From an uncultured Eggerthella sp. (GTDB lineage: Bacteria > Actinomycetota > Coriobacteriia > Coriobacteriales > Eggerthellaceae), in the NCBI GenBank assembly GCA_902464295.1, contig CABQIW010000016.1, positions 1 to 42,463 on the forward strand: a DNA stretch of 42,463 bases, given 5' to 3'. The translations under genes and the position numbers were made by a program. Under the pieces are notes generated by a model. It had not been told where the DNA came from. It made no database searches and saw only the letters and a list, made by a program, of their open reading frames with translations. This document shows positions 1 to 7,596 of the stretch, one piece after another; positions within the stretch are counted from its first letter, which is position 1, and the number at the start of each line of letters is the position of its first letter.

Positions 1-1
1 G

Positions 2-283
2 GTCTACACCGCGGGAACAGCGGCGCTCGCAAAAGCAGGTACGGGCGATGTGCTTGCTGGTACGATCGGTGGCTTGCTCGCTCAAGGAGTCGCTCCTTTC
101 AAGGCAGCGTGCTTGGGCGTGGCACTTCATGGTGAAGCGGGAAAGATCGCGGCTGAGCAGTTCAGTGAAGTGAGCGTGTGCGCCGAAGAGGTGGTCGAAT
201 CCCTTCCACAGGCCATACAGAAGTTCTTAAGCGAGCTTGACCAGCGGGAAGCTTGCGACACCACGAATGAAGAGGAAAGGTAG
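2..283 (+). CDS. nnrD: ADP-dependent NAD(P)H-hydrate dehydratase, 3' end only
   Basis: Only the last 93 codons are in the window; the gene begins upstream. The visible part carries the family signature AGTGDVLAGTIGGLLAQG, the nucleotide-binding and catalytic loop of the YjeF C-terminal (ribokinase-like) domain. This enzyme dehydrates the damaged S-form of NAD(P)H hydrate at the expense of ADP or ATP, restoring the cofactor in the cytoplasm. After the motif come an alanine-rich helix and an acidic, probably disordered tail. Whether the upstream part also contains the N-terminal epimerase domain (NnrE) cannot be seen. The stop codon lies 9 bases before ligA, so the two genes are probably cotranscribed. 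Confidence 0.88.
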   Translation, partial: VYTAGTAALAKAGTGDVLAGTIGGLLAQGVAPFKAACLGVALHGEAGKIAAEQFSEVSVCAEEVVESLPQAIQKFLSELDQREACDTTNEEER

Positions 284-292
284 CCTGGCGCT

Positions 293-2389
293 ATGGCAGA
301 CGAAACGCAACAGAACAGTGCTCACGAACGCATCCAGAAGCTGCGCGACGAGATCGAACATCACAGCTATCTCTACTATGTGAAGGACGCCCCCGAGATC
401 TCCGATGCGGCCTTCGACTCGCTGCTGCGCGATCTCGATGCGCTCGAGAAGAAATACCCCCAGTTCCTCGACCCGTCTTCGCCAACCCAGCGTGTGGGCG
501 GGGCAGTGGCGACCCAATTCACGCCTGTTCAGCATGCAGTTCGCATGTATTCGCTCGATAATGCGCTCGACACTGATGAGCTCGAAGCCTGGATGGACCG
601 CATGGAGAGCCATTTTGGGCGTTTCGTTCCCGTGGTGTGCGAACTCAAGATCGATGGTTCGTCGATCGCGCTCACGTACGACAACGGGTCGCTTGTCATG
701 GCGGCCACGCGTGGCGATGGCACGACGGGCGAAGATGTGACCGTGAACGTGCGCACCGTGCGTGATGTGCCGCTGCAGCTGGCAAGCGCAGGCAAGGAAC
801 ATATCGTGAACCTGGATGCGCCGATCGAGGTGCGTGGCGAGATCTATATGTCGAAGGCGAGCTTCGAGAAGCTGAATCGCCAGGCTGCAAAAGAGGGCAA
901 GCCAGCGTTCGCGAACCCGCGCAATGCGGCAGCCGGAAGCTTGCGCCAGAAGGATTATCATGTGACCGCCGAGCGTGATCTTTCCACGTTCATTTATGCG
1001 ATCGCCGACGAGGCGAACATCACCGCCACTTCGCAGTGGGAGCTGCTTGCATGGCTGCGAGAATGCGGCTTTCACGTTAACCCCGATGTGGTCCGTTGTG
1101 AGAAGCGCAGTGAGGTGCTCGATTTTTGCAAGCATTGTCTAGAGATGCGCGACAGCTTGCCGTATGAGATCGATGGAGTGGTGGTGAAGATCGATTCCTT
1201 CGCCCAGCAGCGCGAACTGGGATTTACCTCGCGTGCCCCGCGCTGGGCGATCGCGTATAAGTTCCCGCCTGAAGAGAAGACCACGCTCCTGCGCGATATC
1301 ACCGTACAGGTGGGACGCACTGGTGCCCTCACGCCCGTGGCTGAGCTCGATCCCGTGCGGGTGGCTGGTTCGGTGGTCGCACGCGCGACACTCCATAATA
1401 GCGATGAGGTCGCGCGCAAGAACTTGCGCATCGGCGATACGGTGGTCGTGCGCAAAGCGGGCGACGTGATCCCTGAGGTGCTCGGTCCTATCCTTTCGCT
1501 TCGTCCTGAAGATTCGGTGCCTTGGCAGATGCCGATGAGCTGTCCCAGTTGCGGTTCTCCGATCGTACGTGAGGAGGGCGAGGCGGTCTATCGTTGCGTT
1601 TCGCTCGATTGCCCAGCGCAGGCGAAGGAACGCCTTATTCACTGGGCGAGCCGCAACGCGCTCGATATCGAAGGCATGGGCGAAGAGATCGTTACGCGTT
1701 TGCTCGCCACGGGCAAGGTGGCTGATGTTGCTGATTACTACAAGCTCACCGAAGCTGACCTTGCCAATCTGGATATGAACCGCGTTAATCGCGAGGGTGA
1801 ACCGATTCTGCTCGGTGAGGTGGTCGCGAAGAAGCTCATGGTTGCGCTCGAAGAATCGAAGACGCGTTCGTTTGCGCGCGTATTGTTCGGCCTGGGCATC
1901 CGTCATGTGGGCAAGACCACGGCAGAGCTGATCGTGCACGCGTACCCTTCGCTCGAGGCGCTTTCGAAGGCGAGCGTGGAAGAGCTCTCTGCGATTCCCG
2001 GTGTCGGGCTTGTGATCGCTGAGAGCGTTCACTCCTTCTTGGCCAACGAAACGAACCAGGCTGTGCTCGCGCGCTTGAAGGCTGAAGGGTTCGCGCTCGT
2101 TGAAGAGATCGTCGAAGTGGGCGAACAGCCGCTTGAAGGACTTACGTTCGTTTTGACTGGCAGCTTGGTCGAGTCCGGTATGACGCGCGATGAAGCAGGC
2201 GAGCGCTTGAAAGCGCTCGGTGCGAAGGTTTCGGGCAGTGTTTCCAAGAAGACGAGCTACGTGATCTGCGGTCAGGATGCGGGGTCGAAGCGCACCAAGG
2301 CAGAGACGCTAGGCGTGCCGATCTTGACCGAGCGTCAATTCTTACGGATCTTGGACGAAAAGCAGGCTCCTGCAGAGCTGGGCATGTAG
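293..2389 (+). CDS. ligA: NAD-dependent DNA ligase LigA
   Basis: LigA seals 5'-phosphate/3'-hydroxyl nicks during replication and repair, using NAD+ as the adenylate donor. The 698 residues are of normal length and order. Domain Ia with the NAD-binding YYV..PEISDAAFD element is at about 25-50. The adenylation motif KIDG is at 119-122, with K119 the residue that becomes adenylated. An OB fold follows, then a four-cysteine zinc finger (C417, C420, C435, C440), helix-hairpin-helix repeats around 500-600 (GIRHVGKTTAE, IPGVGLVIAES) and a C-terminal BRCT domain from about 620 (LTFVLTGSL). A GAGGAAAGG ribosome site sits 12 bases before the ATG. All key residues are present. Confidence 0.98.
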   Translation: MADETQQNSAHERIQKLRDEIEHHSYLYYVKDAPEISDAAFDSLLRDLDALEKKYPQFLDPSSPTQRVGGAVATQFTPVQHAVRMYSLDNALDTDELEAWMDRMESHFGRFVPVVCELKIDGSSIALTYDNGSLVMAATRGDGTTGEDVTVNVRTVRDVPLQLASAGKEHIVNLDAPIEVRGEIYMSKASFEKLNRQAAKEGKPAFANPRNAAAGSLRQKDYHVTAERDLSTFIYAIADEANITATSQWELLAWLRECGFHVNPDVVRCEKRSEVLDFCKHCLEMRDSLPYEIDGVVVKIDSFAQQRELGFTSRAPRWAIAYKFPPEEKTTLLRDITVQVGRTGALTPVAELDPVRVAGSVVARATLHNSDEVARKNLRIGDTVVVRKAGDVIPEVLGPILSLRPEDSVPWQMPMSCPSCGSPIVREEGEAVYRCVSLDCPAQAKERLIHWASRNALDIEGMGEEIVTRLLATGKVADVADYYKLTEADLANLDMNRVNREGEPILLGEVVAKKLMVALEESKTRSFARVLFGLGIRHVGKTTAELIVHAYPSLEALSKASVEELSAIPGVGLVIAESVHSFLANETNQAVLARLKAEGFALVEEIVEVGEQPLEGLTFVLTGSLVESGMTRDEAGERLKALGAKVSGSVSKKTSYVICGQDAGSKRTKAETLGVPILTERQFLRILDEKQAPAELGM

Positions 2390-2423
2390 TTCATGAAGAG
2401 GTAACTACTTGGGCGTATAGAGC

Positions 2424-2550
2424 GATGAACGCCAAGAACGCTCGCTCGAGGCAACGCGACCTTGAACTAACTTTTGCGCGTCAATTGTCGCAAAAGTGGA
2501 TTTCAAGGATCGCTTTTGCTTAGCCTCGCTCGTCATTCTTGGCATCCATC
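2424..2550. repeat. Long imperfect palindrome between ligA and tlyA
   Basis: Almost the whole 192-base gap before tlyA folds on itself. The core is a perfect 9-bp stem, ACTTTTGCG (2470-2478) with CGCAAAAGT (2489-2497), around a 10-base loop. Outside it, GCGACCTTGAA on the left matches the complement of TTCAAGGATCGC on the right. Further out, GATGAACGCCAAGAA (2424-2438) matches the complement of TTCTTGGCATCCATC (2536-2550). Weaker similarity continues to TCATG at 2391-2395 and CATGA at 2581-2585, which overlaps the tlyA start. No T-run follows the central stem, so it is not a standard terminator. It may be a remnant of a miniature inverted-repeat element or a structured tlyA leader. Confidence 0.65.
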
Positions 2551-2581
2551 GCGTTGGCTGTCCAATTGATCGAGATAGTGC

Positions 2582-3325
2582 ATGATGAAGAAGCAACGAC
2601 TTGATGAAATACTCGTTGAACAGGGATATTTCCCTGATACAGACGCGACGTTGCGGGCGGTGATCGCACGTGAGGTGCGTGTCGATGATGTCTATGTTTC
2701 CAGTGCTGCCCTCAAAGTTTCGCCCGATGCGGATATCTACGTGAAGAATGCGCGGGCGTTCGTTTCGCGCGGCGGCCACAAGTTACAGGGTGCTCTCGAT
2801 GGGTTCGGGGTCGATGTCTCAGGCTTGCGTTGCATTGATATCGGCTCTTCAACGGGTGGCTTCACCGATTGCCTTTTACAAGCTGGTGCTGCTGAAGTCA
2901 CCTGCGTTGATGTGAACTATGGGCAGCTTGCCTGGCAGGTGCGTCAGAACCCGCGCGTGCGCGTGTTCGAACGCACGAATATCCGGCTTGCAGCTCCTGA
3001 AGACTTGGGAGCACCGTTCGATGTGATCGTATGCGATCTGAGCTTCATCGGCATGGCCTCGCTCGCAGAAGTGTTCGCCGCGTTGGCACATGAAGGGTCC
3101 ATCTTCATAGGTCTTATCAAGCCACAGTTCGAGAGCAAGCAAGGAGAGACTGATGGTGGCATCGTGGTCGATGCGGCCGTGCGCGAGCGCGTGGTTAGGG
3201 AGGTTGAAGAGGCGCTTACGGAGGTGGGCTTTCATGTGGAAGGCGTGATCGAATCGCCCATCAAAGGCACCTCCGGCAACATCGAGTACCTTGTCCATGC
3301 TGTTTATTTGCCCGTGCCCTTGTGA
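2582..3325 (+). CDS. tlyA: TlyA family rRNA 2'-O-methyltransferase
   Basis: The TlyA family transfers methyl groups from S-adenosylmethionine to cytidine 2'-OH groups of 16S and 23S rRNA. In mycobacteria its loss gives capreomycin resistance, and older annotations call it hemolysin. The 247 residues show an N-terminal S4 RNA-binding domain (RLDEILVEQGYF to about residue 60), the RGGHKL linker motif, the SAM-binding motif DIGSSTGGFTDCLLQ near 85-100, then CDLSF, IKPQFE and a final NIEYLVH, giving the K-D-K-E type catalytic set. No strong ribosome site precedes the ATG-ATG pair, and the start may be occluded by the upstream palindrome. In many actinobacteria nadK and recN follow tlyA; here a convergent exporter gene does. 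Confidence 0.93.
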   Translation: MMKKQRLDEILVEQGYFPDTDATLRAVIAREVRVDDVYVSSAALKVSPDADIYVKNARAFVSRGGHKLQGALDGFGVDVSGLRCIDIGSSTGGFTDCLLQAGAAEVTCVDVNYGQLAWQVRQNPRVRVFERTNIRLAAPEDLGAPFDVIVCDLSFIGMASLAEVFAALAHEGSIFIGLIKPQFESKQGETDGGIVVDAAVRERVVREVEEALTEVGFHVEGVIESPIKGTSGNIEYLVHAVYLPVPL

Positions 3326-4878
3326 TCGATAGTGGTCGCAAGTGGGTGCTGCTTCAGGAAGATCATCAGGATCAGACCAGCAATCGCGAGTGGAACGAAG
3401 TATCCGAATAGTGGAACGAGCGCATCGGAATAACCGTTAGCGATAACAGTTTGCAGGTGTTCAGGGAGCTTATCGACTACTGAAGGCGTGAGCGCGCTCA
3501 AGGTGAGGTTGTCGGCTTTTGGCAGTTGACCAGCAAGATCTGCGGTAAGACGTGCGGTGAACATCGCTCCGACGAGCGCAGCGCCAACGGTCGATCCGAT
3601 CTGGCGGAAGAAATTGTTCGCAGCGGTCGCAGTGCCAACCAGCGAATGAGAGAATTCGTTCTGCACGACCAAGACCAATATCTGCAGGCCGGTACCAAAG
3701 CCTACGCCTAAGATGAACAGGTAGAGCAACGGGATCCAGAGTGCTTGTCCGATCTGCATGGTGGACATGAGGAAGAACCCGATGCCTGCAAGTGCGCACA
3801 TTGCGATGGGCATCCATTTGTAGTGCCCGGTCTTGGAGGCAAGCCAACCAGTTATGGTGGACATGATAACTACGCCAAAGCTCAAGGGCACACACGCGAG
3901 CCCTGAATCTTCGGGCGACATCCTGTCGACGATCTGGAAGTAGGTGGGAAGATAGTTCATCGTACCCATGAAACCGATCTCGATCAAGAACCCCACCACC
4001 GAACACAGCACGAAGTTCCTGTTCTTGAACAGATAGAGTGGGATGATAGGCTCTTTCGCATGCTTCTCGCATTCGATGAACCCAATGGTCGCAGCCACGA
4101 ATACGATCAAGAGCACTCCGATCTCGGGGCTATTCCATGCGTAAACCGTGCCACCCCAGGAAATGCATAGGGTAAGCGAGATAACGAAGAGCGTGATGGT
4201 TACCGTGCCGAGCCAATCGATGCTCGGCCTCTTTTGCGCCGTGTGCTCCTTTGGCAGGAATGCTCCCAGCACACCAATAGCGATGAGAGCAAGCGGCACG
4301 GTGAACCAGAAGATCCAGCGCCAGCCCGTCACCTGAACGAACCAGCCGCCCAGGAGTGGACCAAGGACGCTTGAAACAGAGAAGACTGCACCCATAACGC
4401 CTATGTAGGTGCCCAGTTTGCGGGGCGGGATAACATCAGCGAGCGTGGCTTGTGAGAGGATGATAAGACCACCACCGCCAATGCCTGAGATCATGCGGCC
4501 CGTGATGAGCATTTCCATATTGAGGGAGATGCCGCAGATCACTTTGCCCAGTGTGTAGAGTCCAAGCGCGGTCATCAGCAGGCCTTTTCTTCCGATCAGA
4601 TCGCCCAGTTTGCCATAGAGCGGCATGGTTATGGTGGAGGCGAGTACGTAGGTGGTGGTGACCCACTGCATGATTTCGACGCCACCTAAATCGCCCACGA
4701 TGGTAGGAAGCGCAGTAGCTGCGATGGTCTCTGAAAGCGAACTCACGAACATGGCGAGCATAAGACCGGTGAAGGTGAGGGCAAGCGCTTTGCCATGAAG
4801 GCCGGTGTTCGAGCGTGTCGCGGGATGCTTTGGTGCTTTAGCTGGCGTGACTGATTTGTTTGAACGGTGTTGATCCAT
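3304..4878 (-). CDS. DHA2-family (EmrB/QacA) multidrug MFS transporter
   Basis: This is a proton-coupled drug exporter of the major facilitator superfamily in the inner membrane. The 524-residue hydrophobic sequence fits a 14-helix DHA2 protein. It shows the helix-1 motif SSLSETIAATALPTIVGDL, motif A in GKLGDLIGRKGLL, motif B around ITGRMISGIGGGG, and motif C (SSVLGPLLGGWF) typical of drug/proton antiporters. I chose ATG 4878 (MDQHRSNK) over an upstream TTG at 4905 because AGGATAGAG lies just before it. Its 3' end overlaps the convergent tlyA gene by 22 bases. The substrate cannot be deduced. No regulator gene adjoins it. Confidence 0.92.
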   Translation of the reverse strand: MDQHRSNKSVTPAKAPKHPATRSNTGLHGKALALTFTGLMLAMFVSSLSETIAATALPTIVGDLGGVEIMQWVTTTYVLASTITMPLYGKLGDLIGRKGLLMTALGLYTLGKVICGISLNMEMLITGRMISGIGGGGLIILSQATLADVIPPRKLGTYIGVMGAVFSVSSVLGPLLGGWFVQVTGWRWIFWFTVPLALIAIGVLGAFLPKEHTAQKRPSIDWLGTVTITLFVISLTLCISWGGTVYAWNSPEIGVLLIVFVAATIGFIECEKHAKEPIIPLYLFKNRNFVLCSVVGFLIEIGFMGTMNYLPTYFQIVDRMSPEDSGLACVPLSFGVVIMSTITGWLASKTGHYKWMPIAMCALAGIGFFLMSTMQIGQALWIPLLYLFILGVGFGTGLQILVLVVQNEFSHSLVGTATAANNFFRQIGSTVGAALVGAMFTARLTADLAGQLPKADNLTLSALTPSVVDKLPEHLQTVIANGYSDALVPLFGYFVPLAIAGLILMIFLKQHPLATTIDHKGTGK

Positions 4879-5120
4879 CTGCTCTATCCTGTCGAGCTGC
4901 TTCAAACTGCTTTGCAGGTGAGCAATCGCCTTGTTTACCTGCGAAGCAAGCGTATTCTTCGGGATGAATGATACTGCTCATCGTGACGGAGAAAAGAATA
5001 AGCACCACTTTGTTGTTTAGGTGCAACGAAGCTTTTACGCTATGGAGAGGTTAGTTCTAGGCAACCCTGTGCTTGGCCTGCTCTTCAAGCTTTTCGGCTA
5101 GCTAGGTTTTAACCATTGCC
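4879..5120. other. Intergenic region upstream of the MFS and GNAT genes
   Basis: This stretch lies between the divergently transcribed MFS exporter and GNAT genes and must contain the exporter promoter. I see no open frame with coding character and no convincing -35/-10 pair. One inverted repeat is visible, GCAGGT and ACCTGC separated by 17 bases near 4915-4943, and could be an operator for the exporter. The part near 4980-5040 is AT-richer than the neighbouring genes. Confidence 0.35.
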
Positions 5121-5149
5121 GTCAACAAGTCAACAACGCATGTTACAAT
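5121..5149 (+). promoter_or_regulatory. Probable promoter of the GNAT gene
   Basis: A good -10 hexamer TACAAT lies at 5144-5149. The only -35 candidate at 17-base spacing, GTCAAC at 5121-5126, is poor. Transcription would start near 5156 and leave a leader of roughly 98 bases before the start codon. Confidence 0.45.
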
Positions 5150-5155
5150 CAAATA

Positions 5156-5253
5156 CGCATCGGAGGACAGTACGCCGTAGCGTAGGGGTTTCGTACCGCC
5201 TGTCAGACAAGATGCCGAGTGAGCTCGGAAGTTTTAGTCTGAAAGGTGTTGCT
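5156..5253 (+). promoter_or_regulatory. Structured 5' leader of the GNAT gene (unclassified)
   Basis: Two stems can be drawn. The first pairs GACAG (5166-5170) with CTGTC (5200-5204), stacked on TACG/CGTA. The second pairs TCAGAC (5203-5208) with GTCTGA (5237-5242) and encloses a hairpin CCGAG-TGAG-CTCGG (5215-5228). The stems share bases 5203-5204, so they may compete. The second stem ends on the first base of the ribosome site AAAGG (5242-5246), so folding could affect translation. I could not match it to a riboswitch class I know; it may be only a chance fold. Confidence 0.35.
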
Positions 5254-5796
5254 ATGCCAATCGAACTCGTTCCTTTAACCGCCGATTCGCGTGAATCATT
5301 CACCTTGAGCATGAAAGAGGCTTTTGACGCTTTTGTTATTCAGGATGCTTCTCTTTCTCAAGACTCTCCTGCACCAGTGATCTCGTATGAGGTGATCGAT
5401 GAATCTATCGATCACCCGCACGCTGTATCGTACTGGGCCCTTGATGATAGGCAAGCAGTGGGCGGCGTAGTGCTCAATTTCGACCCGGCTAAGCCTGCAG
5501 AGGGCGAATACGATCTCCTCTTCGTAAAGGTGGGGGCACAAAACCGCGATCACGGCTTGAATATCATCGGGGCAGTTGAGAGGCTCTATCCCCAGATAAA
5601 GATATGGAGCCTCTATACGCCCTATATCGAGATGCGCAACATTCACTTCTACGTCAATAAATGCGGCTTCAAGATAGTCGAATTCTTCAACGCTAAGCAT
5701 CCGCTTACGCTATCGGACGGCCAGCGAGACGAGATGAGCGAAGATGAACCATTCTTCCGCTTTGAAAAGGAGATCTTGTCCCATAAACGCAGCTGA
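5254..5796 (+). CDS. GNAT family N-acetyltransferase
   Basis: The 180-residue protein looks like a GCN5-related acetyltransferase, which moves an acetyl group from acetyl-CoA to an amine. The C-terminal half has the expected pattern: a beta strand (EYDLLFVKV), a helix with GLNIIGAVERLYPQ, a strand KIWSLYTPY and the terminal RNIHFYVNKCGFKIVEFF, the usual 'lone Asn/Tyr plus Gly-Phe' ending of the fold. The classical Q/R-x-x-G-x-G/A acetyl-CoA loop is degenerate (GAQNRDHGLN). ATG 5254 is preceded by AAAGG; the longer upstream reading is rejected because it would translate the leader. The substrate is unknown. It is convergent with the DUF711 gene. Confidence 0.8.
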   Translation: MPIELVPLTADSRESFTLSMKEAFDAFVIQDASLSQDSPAPVISYEVIDESIDHPHAVSYWALDDRQAVGGVVLNFDPAKPAEGEYDLLFVKVGAQNRDHGLNIIGAVERLYPQIKIWSLYTPYIEMRNIHFYVNKCGFKIVEFFNAKHPLTLSDGQRDEMSEDEPFFRFEKEILSHKRS

Positions 5797-5844
5797 TCGA
5801 GCCGCCTGAGCGCGGGAGTCGTTCGAACAGGAACGCCTCGCCTT

Positions 5845-7209
5845 TTAATTCTTGAGCGAGTTGAGCGGGGCAGGCATGCGGCCACCACGATGTGCGAACA
5901 CATTACCAGCGAACTGATTCACCGGCATGACCGGTGCATAGCCGAGCAGTCCACCAAAGTCCAACTGATCGCCTACCTTGTGCCCGATAGCAGGAATAAG
6001 GCGCACTGCCGTGGTCTTGTTGTTGATCATGCCGATCGCGCATTCGTCGGCGATGATGCCGAAGATGGTCTCTACGGTGGTGTCTCCTGGAATCGCGATC
6101 ATATCGAGACCGACCGAGCACACGCAGGTCATAGCTTCGAGCTTCTCGATCGAGAGCGCGCCATCTTCAGCGGCTCGGATCATGCCCGCATCTTCTGAAA
6201 CTGGAATGAACGCGCCAGATAGGCCGCCCACAGAAGAGGATGCCATCACGCCACCCTTCTTCACCGCATCGTTGAGCATCGCGAGTGCTGCCGTAGTGCC
6301 CGGTCCGCCGCACTGGCCCACGCCGATCGCTTCCAATATCTCGGCGACCGAATCGCCTTCAGCAGGGGTGGGGGCGAGCGAAAGATCGAGGATGCCCTTT
6401 TCGACGCCCAGGCGCTTGCTGGCCTCGCGCGAGATGAGCTCGCCTGCGCGCGTGATCTTGAAGGCAGTGGATTTGATGGCTTCAGCGATGCTCGTGATAT
6501 CAGCTTCGGGCGAGATGTTGCGCAGCACGGCATTCACCACACCAGGTCCCGAAACACCAACGTTCACCACCGCATCTGCTTCGCCAGAGCCGTGGAAGGC
6601 GCCTGCCATGAACGGATTGTCTTCAACGGCGTTGCAGAACACCACCAGCTTACCTGCGCCGATGCACTGGCGGTCTGCCGTAAGCTCGGCAGACTTCTTG
6701 ATGATGCCCGCCATCTTGAGCACAGCATCCATGTTGATGCCGGCGCGCGTGGAGCCAACGTTCACCGAAGAGCATACGCGCTCGGTGGTAGCGAGCGCCT
6801 CAGGGATGGAATCCATCAGCTTGTGATCAGCTGCCGAAGCGCCTTTGTGCACGAGCGCCGAGAAGCCACCGATGAAATCAACACCAACTTCAAGCGCTGC
6901 TTTATCCATGGCGCGCGCGATGGGGGAAAGATCGCTCGTGGTGGTAGCTGCGCAGATCTCTGCAATAGGGGTGACCGAGATGCGCTTGTTCACGATGGGC
7001 ACACCATATTCACGTTCGAGCTGGTCAGCTGTGGGAACGAGCTTCTCAGCTGCGGTGGTGAGGCGGTCGTAGACCTTGCGTGCGATCACATCGACCTCTT
7101 CATGGGTGCAACCGCGCAGATTGAGCCCGAGCGTGATAGTACGAATGTCGAGGTGTTGTTTGCCGACCATGGCAAGTGTTTCGGCGATCTCTTCAGGCGT
7201 GATCTGCAT
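5845..7209 (-). CDS. DUF711 / UPF0210 (PFL-like) family protein
   Basis: The 454-residue protein matches the UPF0210 family, annotated as PFL-like from a structural resemblance to pyruvate formate-lyase-type barrels; its biochemical function is not established. Recognisable blocks are DIRTITLGLNLRGCT near residue 20, VPIVNKRISVTPIAE, VDFIGGFSALVHKG, SSVNVGSTRAGINMDAV, FHGSGEADAVVNVGVSGPGVV and the C-terminal VMPVNQFAGNVFAHRGGRMPAP. ATG 7209 is preceded by AAGGAG on the minus strand, which fixes the start. In many Firmicutes and Actinobacteria a small ACT-domain gene sits directly upstream; none is present here. Confidence 0.9.
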   Translation of the reverse strand: MQITPEEIAETLAMVGKQHLDIRTITLGLNLRGCTHEEVDVIARKVYDRLTTAAEKLVPTADQLEREYGVPIVNKRISVTPIAEICAATTTSDLSPIARAMDKAALEVGVDFIGGFSALVHKGASAADHKLMDSIPEALATTERVCSSVNVGSTRAGINMDAVLKMAGIIKKSAELTADRQCIGAGKLVVFCNAVEDNPFMAGAFHGSGEADAVVNVGVSGPGVVNAVLRNISPEADITSIAEAIKSTAFKITRAGELISREASKRLGVEKGILDLSLAPTPAEGDSVAEILEAIGVGQCGGPGTTAALAMLNDAVKKGGVMASSSVGGLSGAFIPVSEDAGMIRAAEDGALSIEKLEAMTCVCSVGLDMIAIPGDTTVETIFGIIADECAIGMINNKTTAVRLIPAIGHKVGDQLDFGGLLGYAPVMPVNQFAGNVFAHRGGRMPAPLNSLKN

Positions 7210-7513
7210 GGAAGCTCCTTGTTTTGTGCGTGATGCGCTCGTGGCATCTCGCAATGGTTTCGTATCTGCTTAGTCTAGCAAATTCCATCCTCTGGCGTGC
7301 GGCGCTTCCTTTAGGTGGCAGTGGCGCTAAGACGCAGGGTGAGCGCTTTTGCTTTTGCGTGCAGCGAGCGGGTTCGCTCGCTGCAGGGAGACCACGCCCA
7401 GCGCCGGGTTCGTGAGTGGCAGAGGGTCCGCATGCAGCAGAGGGCCCGTGCATCGCTCTTCTCTACGAGAGACGAAGACTTTTTGAAGAAGCGAGACTTG
7501 CGCGCTGTCTGCC
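7210..7513. other. Intergenic region upstream of the DUF711 gene
   Basis: No coding sequence is supported here. It holds a strong 11-bp hairpin, TGCAGCGAGCG (7360-7370) with CGCTCGCTGCA (7375-7385) around the loop GGTT. An imperfect tandem repeat also occurs, CAGAGGGTCCGCATG at 7420 and CAGAGGGCCCGTGCA at 7438, with a period of 18 bases. On the minus strand TAGACT near 7273-7278 is a possible -10 for the DUF711 gene, with no good -35. The hairpin lacks a T-run on either strand. Confidence 0.5.
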
Positions 7514-7542
7514 TTGCCCTACGCCCTTGCAGCAGGTACAAT
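7514..7542 (+). promoter_or_regulatory. Promoter of the tetR-activase operon
   Basis: The -35 TTGCCC (7514-7519) and -10 TACAAT (7537-7542) are separated by exactly 17 bases, a good sigma-70/SigA-type arrangement. The predicted start near 7549 abuts the operator palindrome at 7550-7568, an arrangement suited to repression. Confidence 0.65.
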
Positions 7543-7549
7543 GAACGAA

Positions 7550-7568
7550 AATGAACACGATGTTCATT
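7550..7568. promoter_or_regulatory. Probable TetR operator
   Basis: AATGAAC-ACGAT-GTTCATT is a perfect 7-bp inverted repeat with a 5-base spacer. It covers the predicted transcription start and lies about 30 bases before the tetR start. A further half-site copy, AATGAAC, occurs 10 bases upstream (7540-7546). Position and symmetry suggest autorepression by the adjacent TetR protein; this is an inference. Confidence 0.65.
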
Positions 7569-7596
7569 AATGCTCATCTTGTTGAAATGAGGGATT

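Noticed and set aside
2470..2497. Terminator of ligA
   Set aside because: The 9-bp stem is not followed by T residues, and it is the centre of a much larger palindrome.
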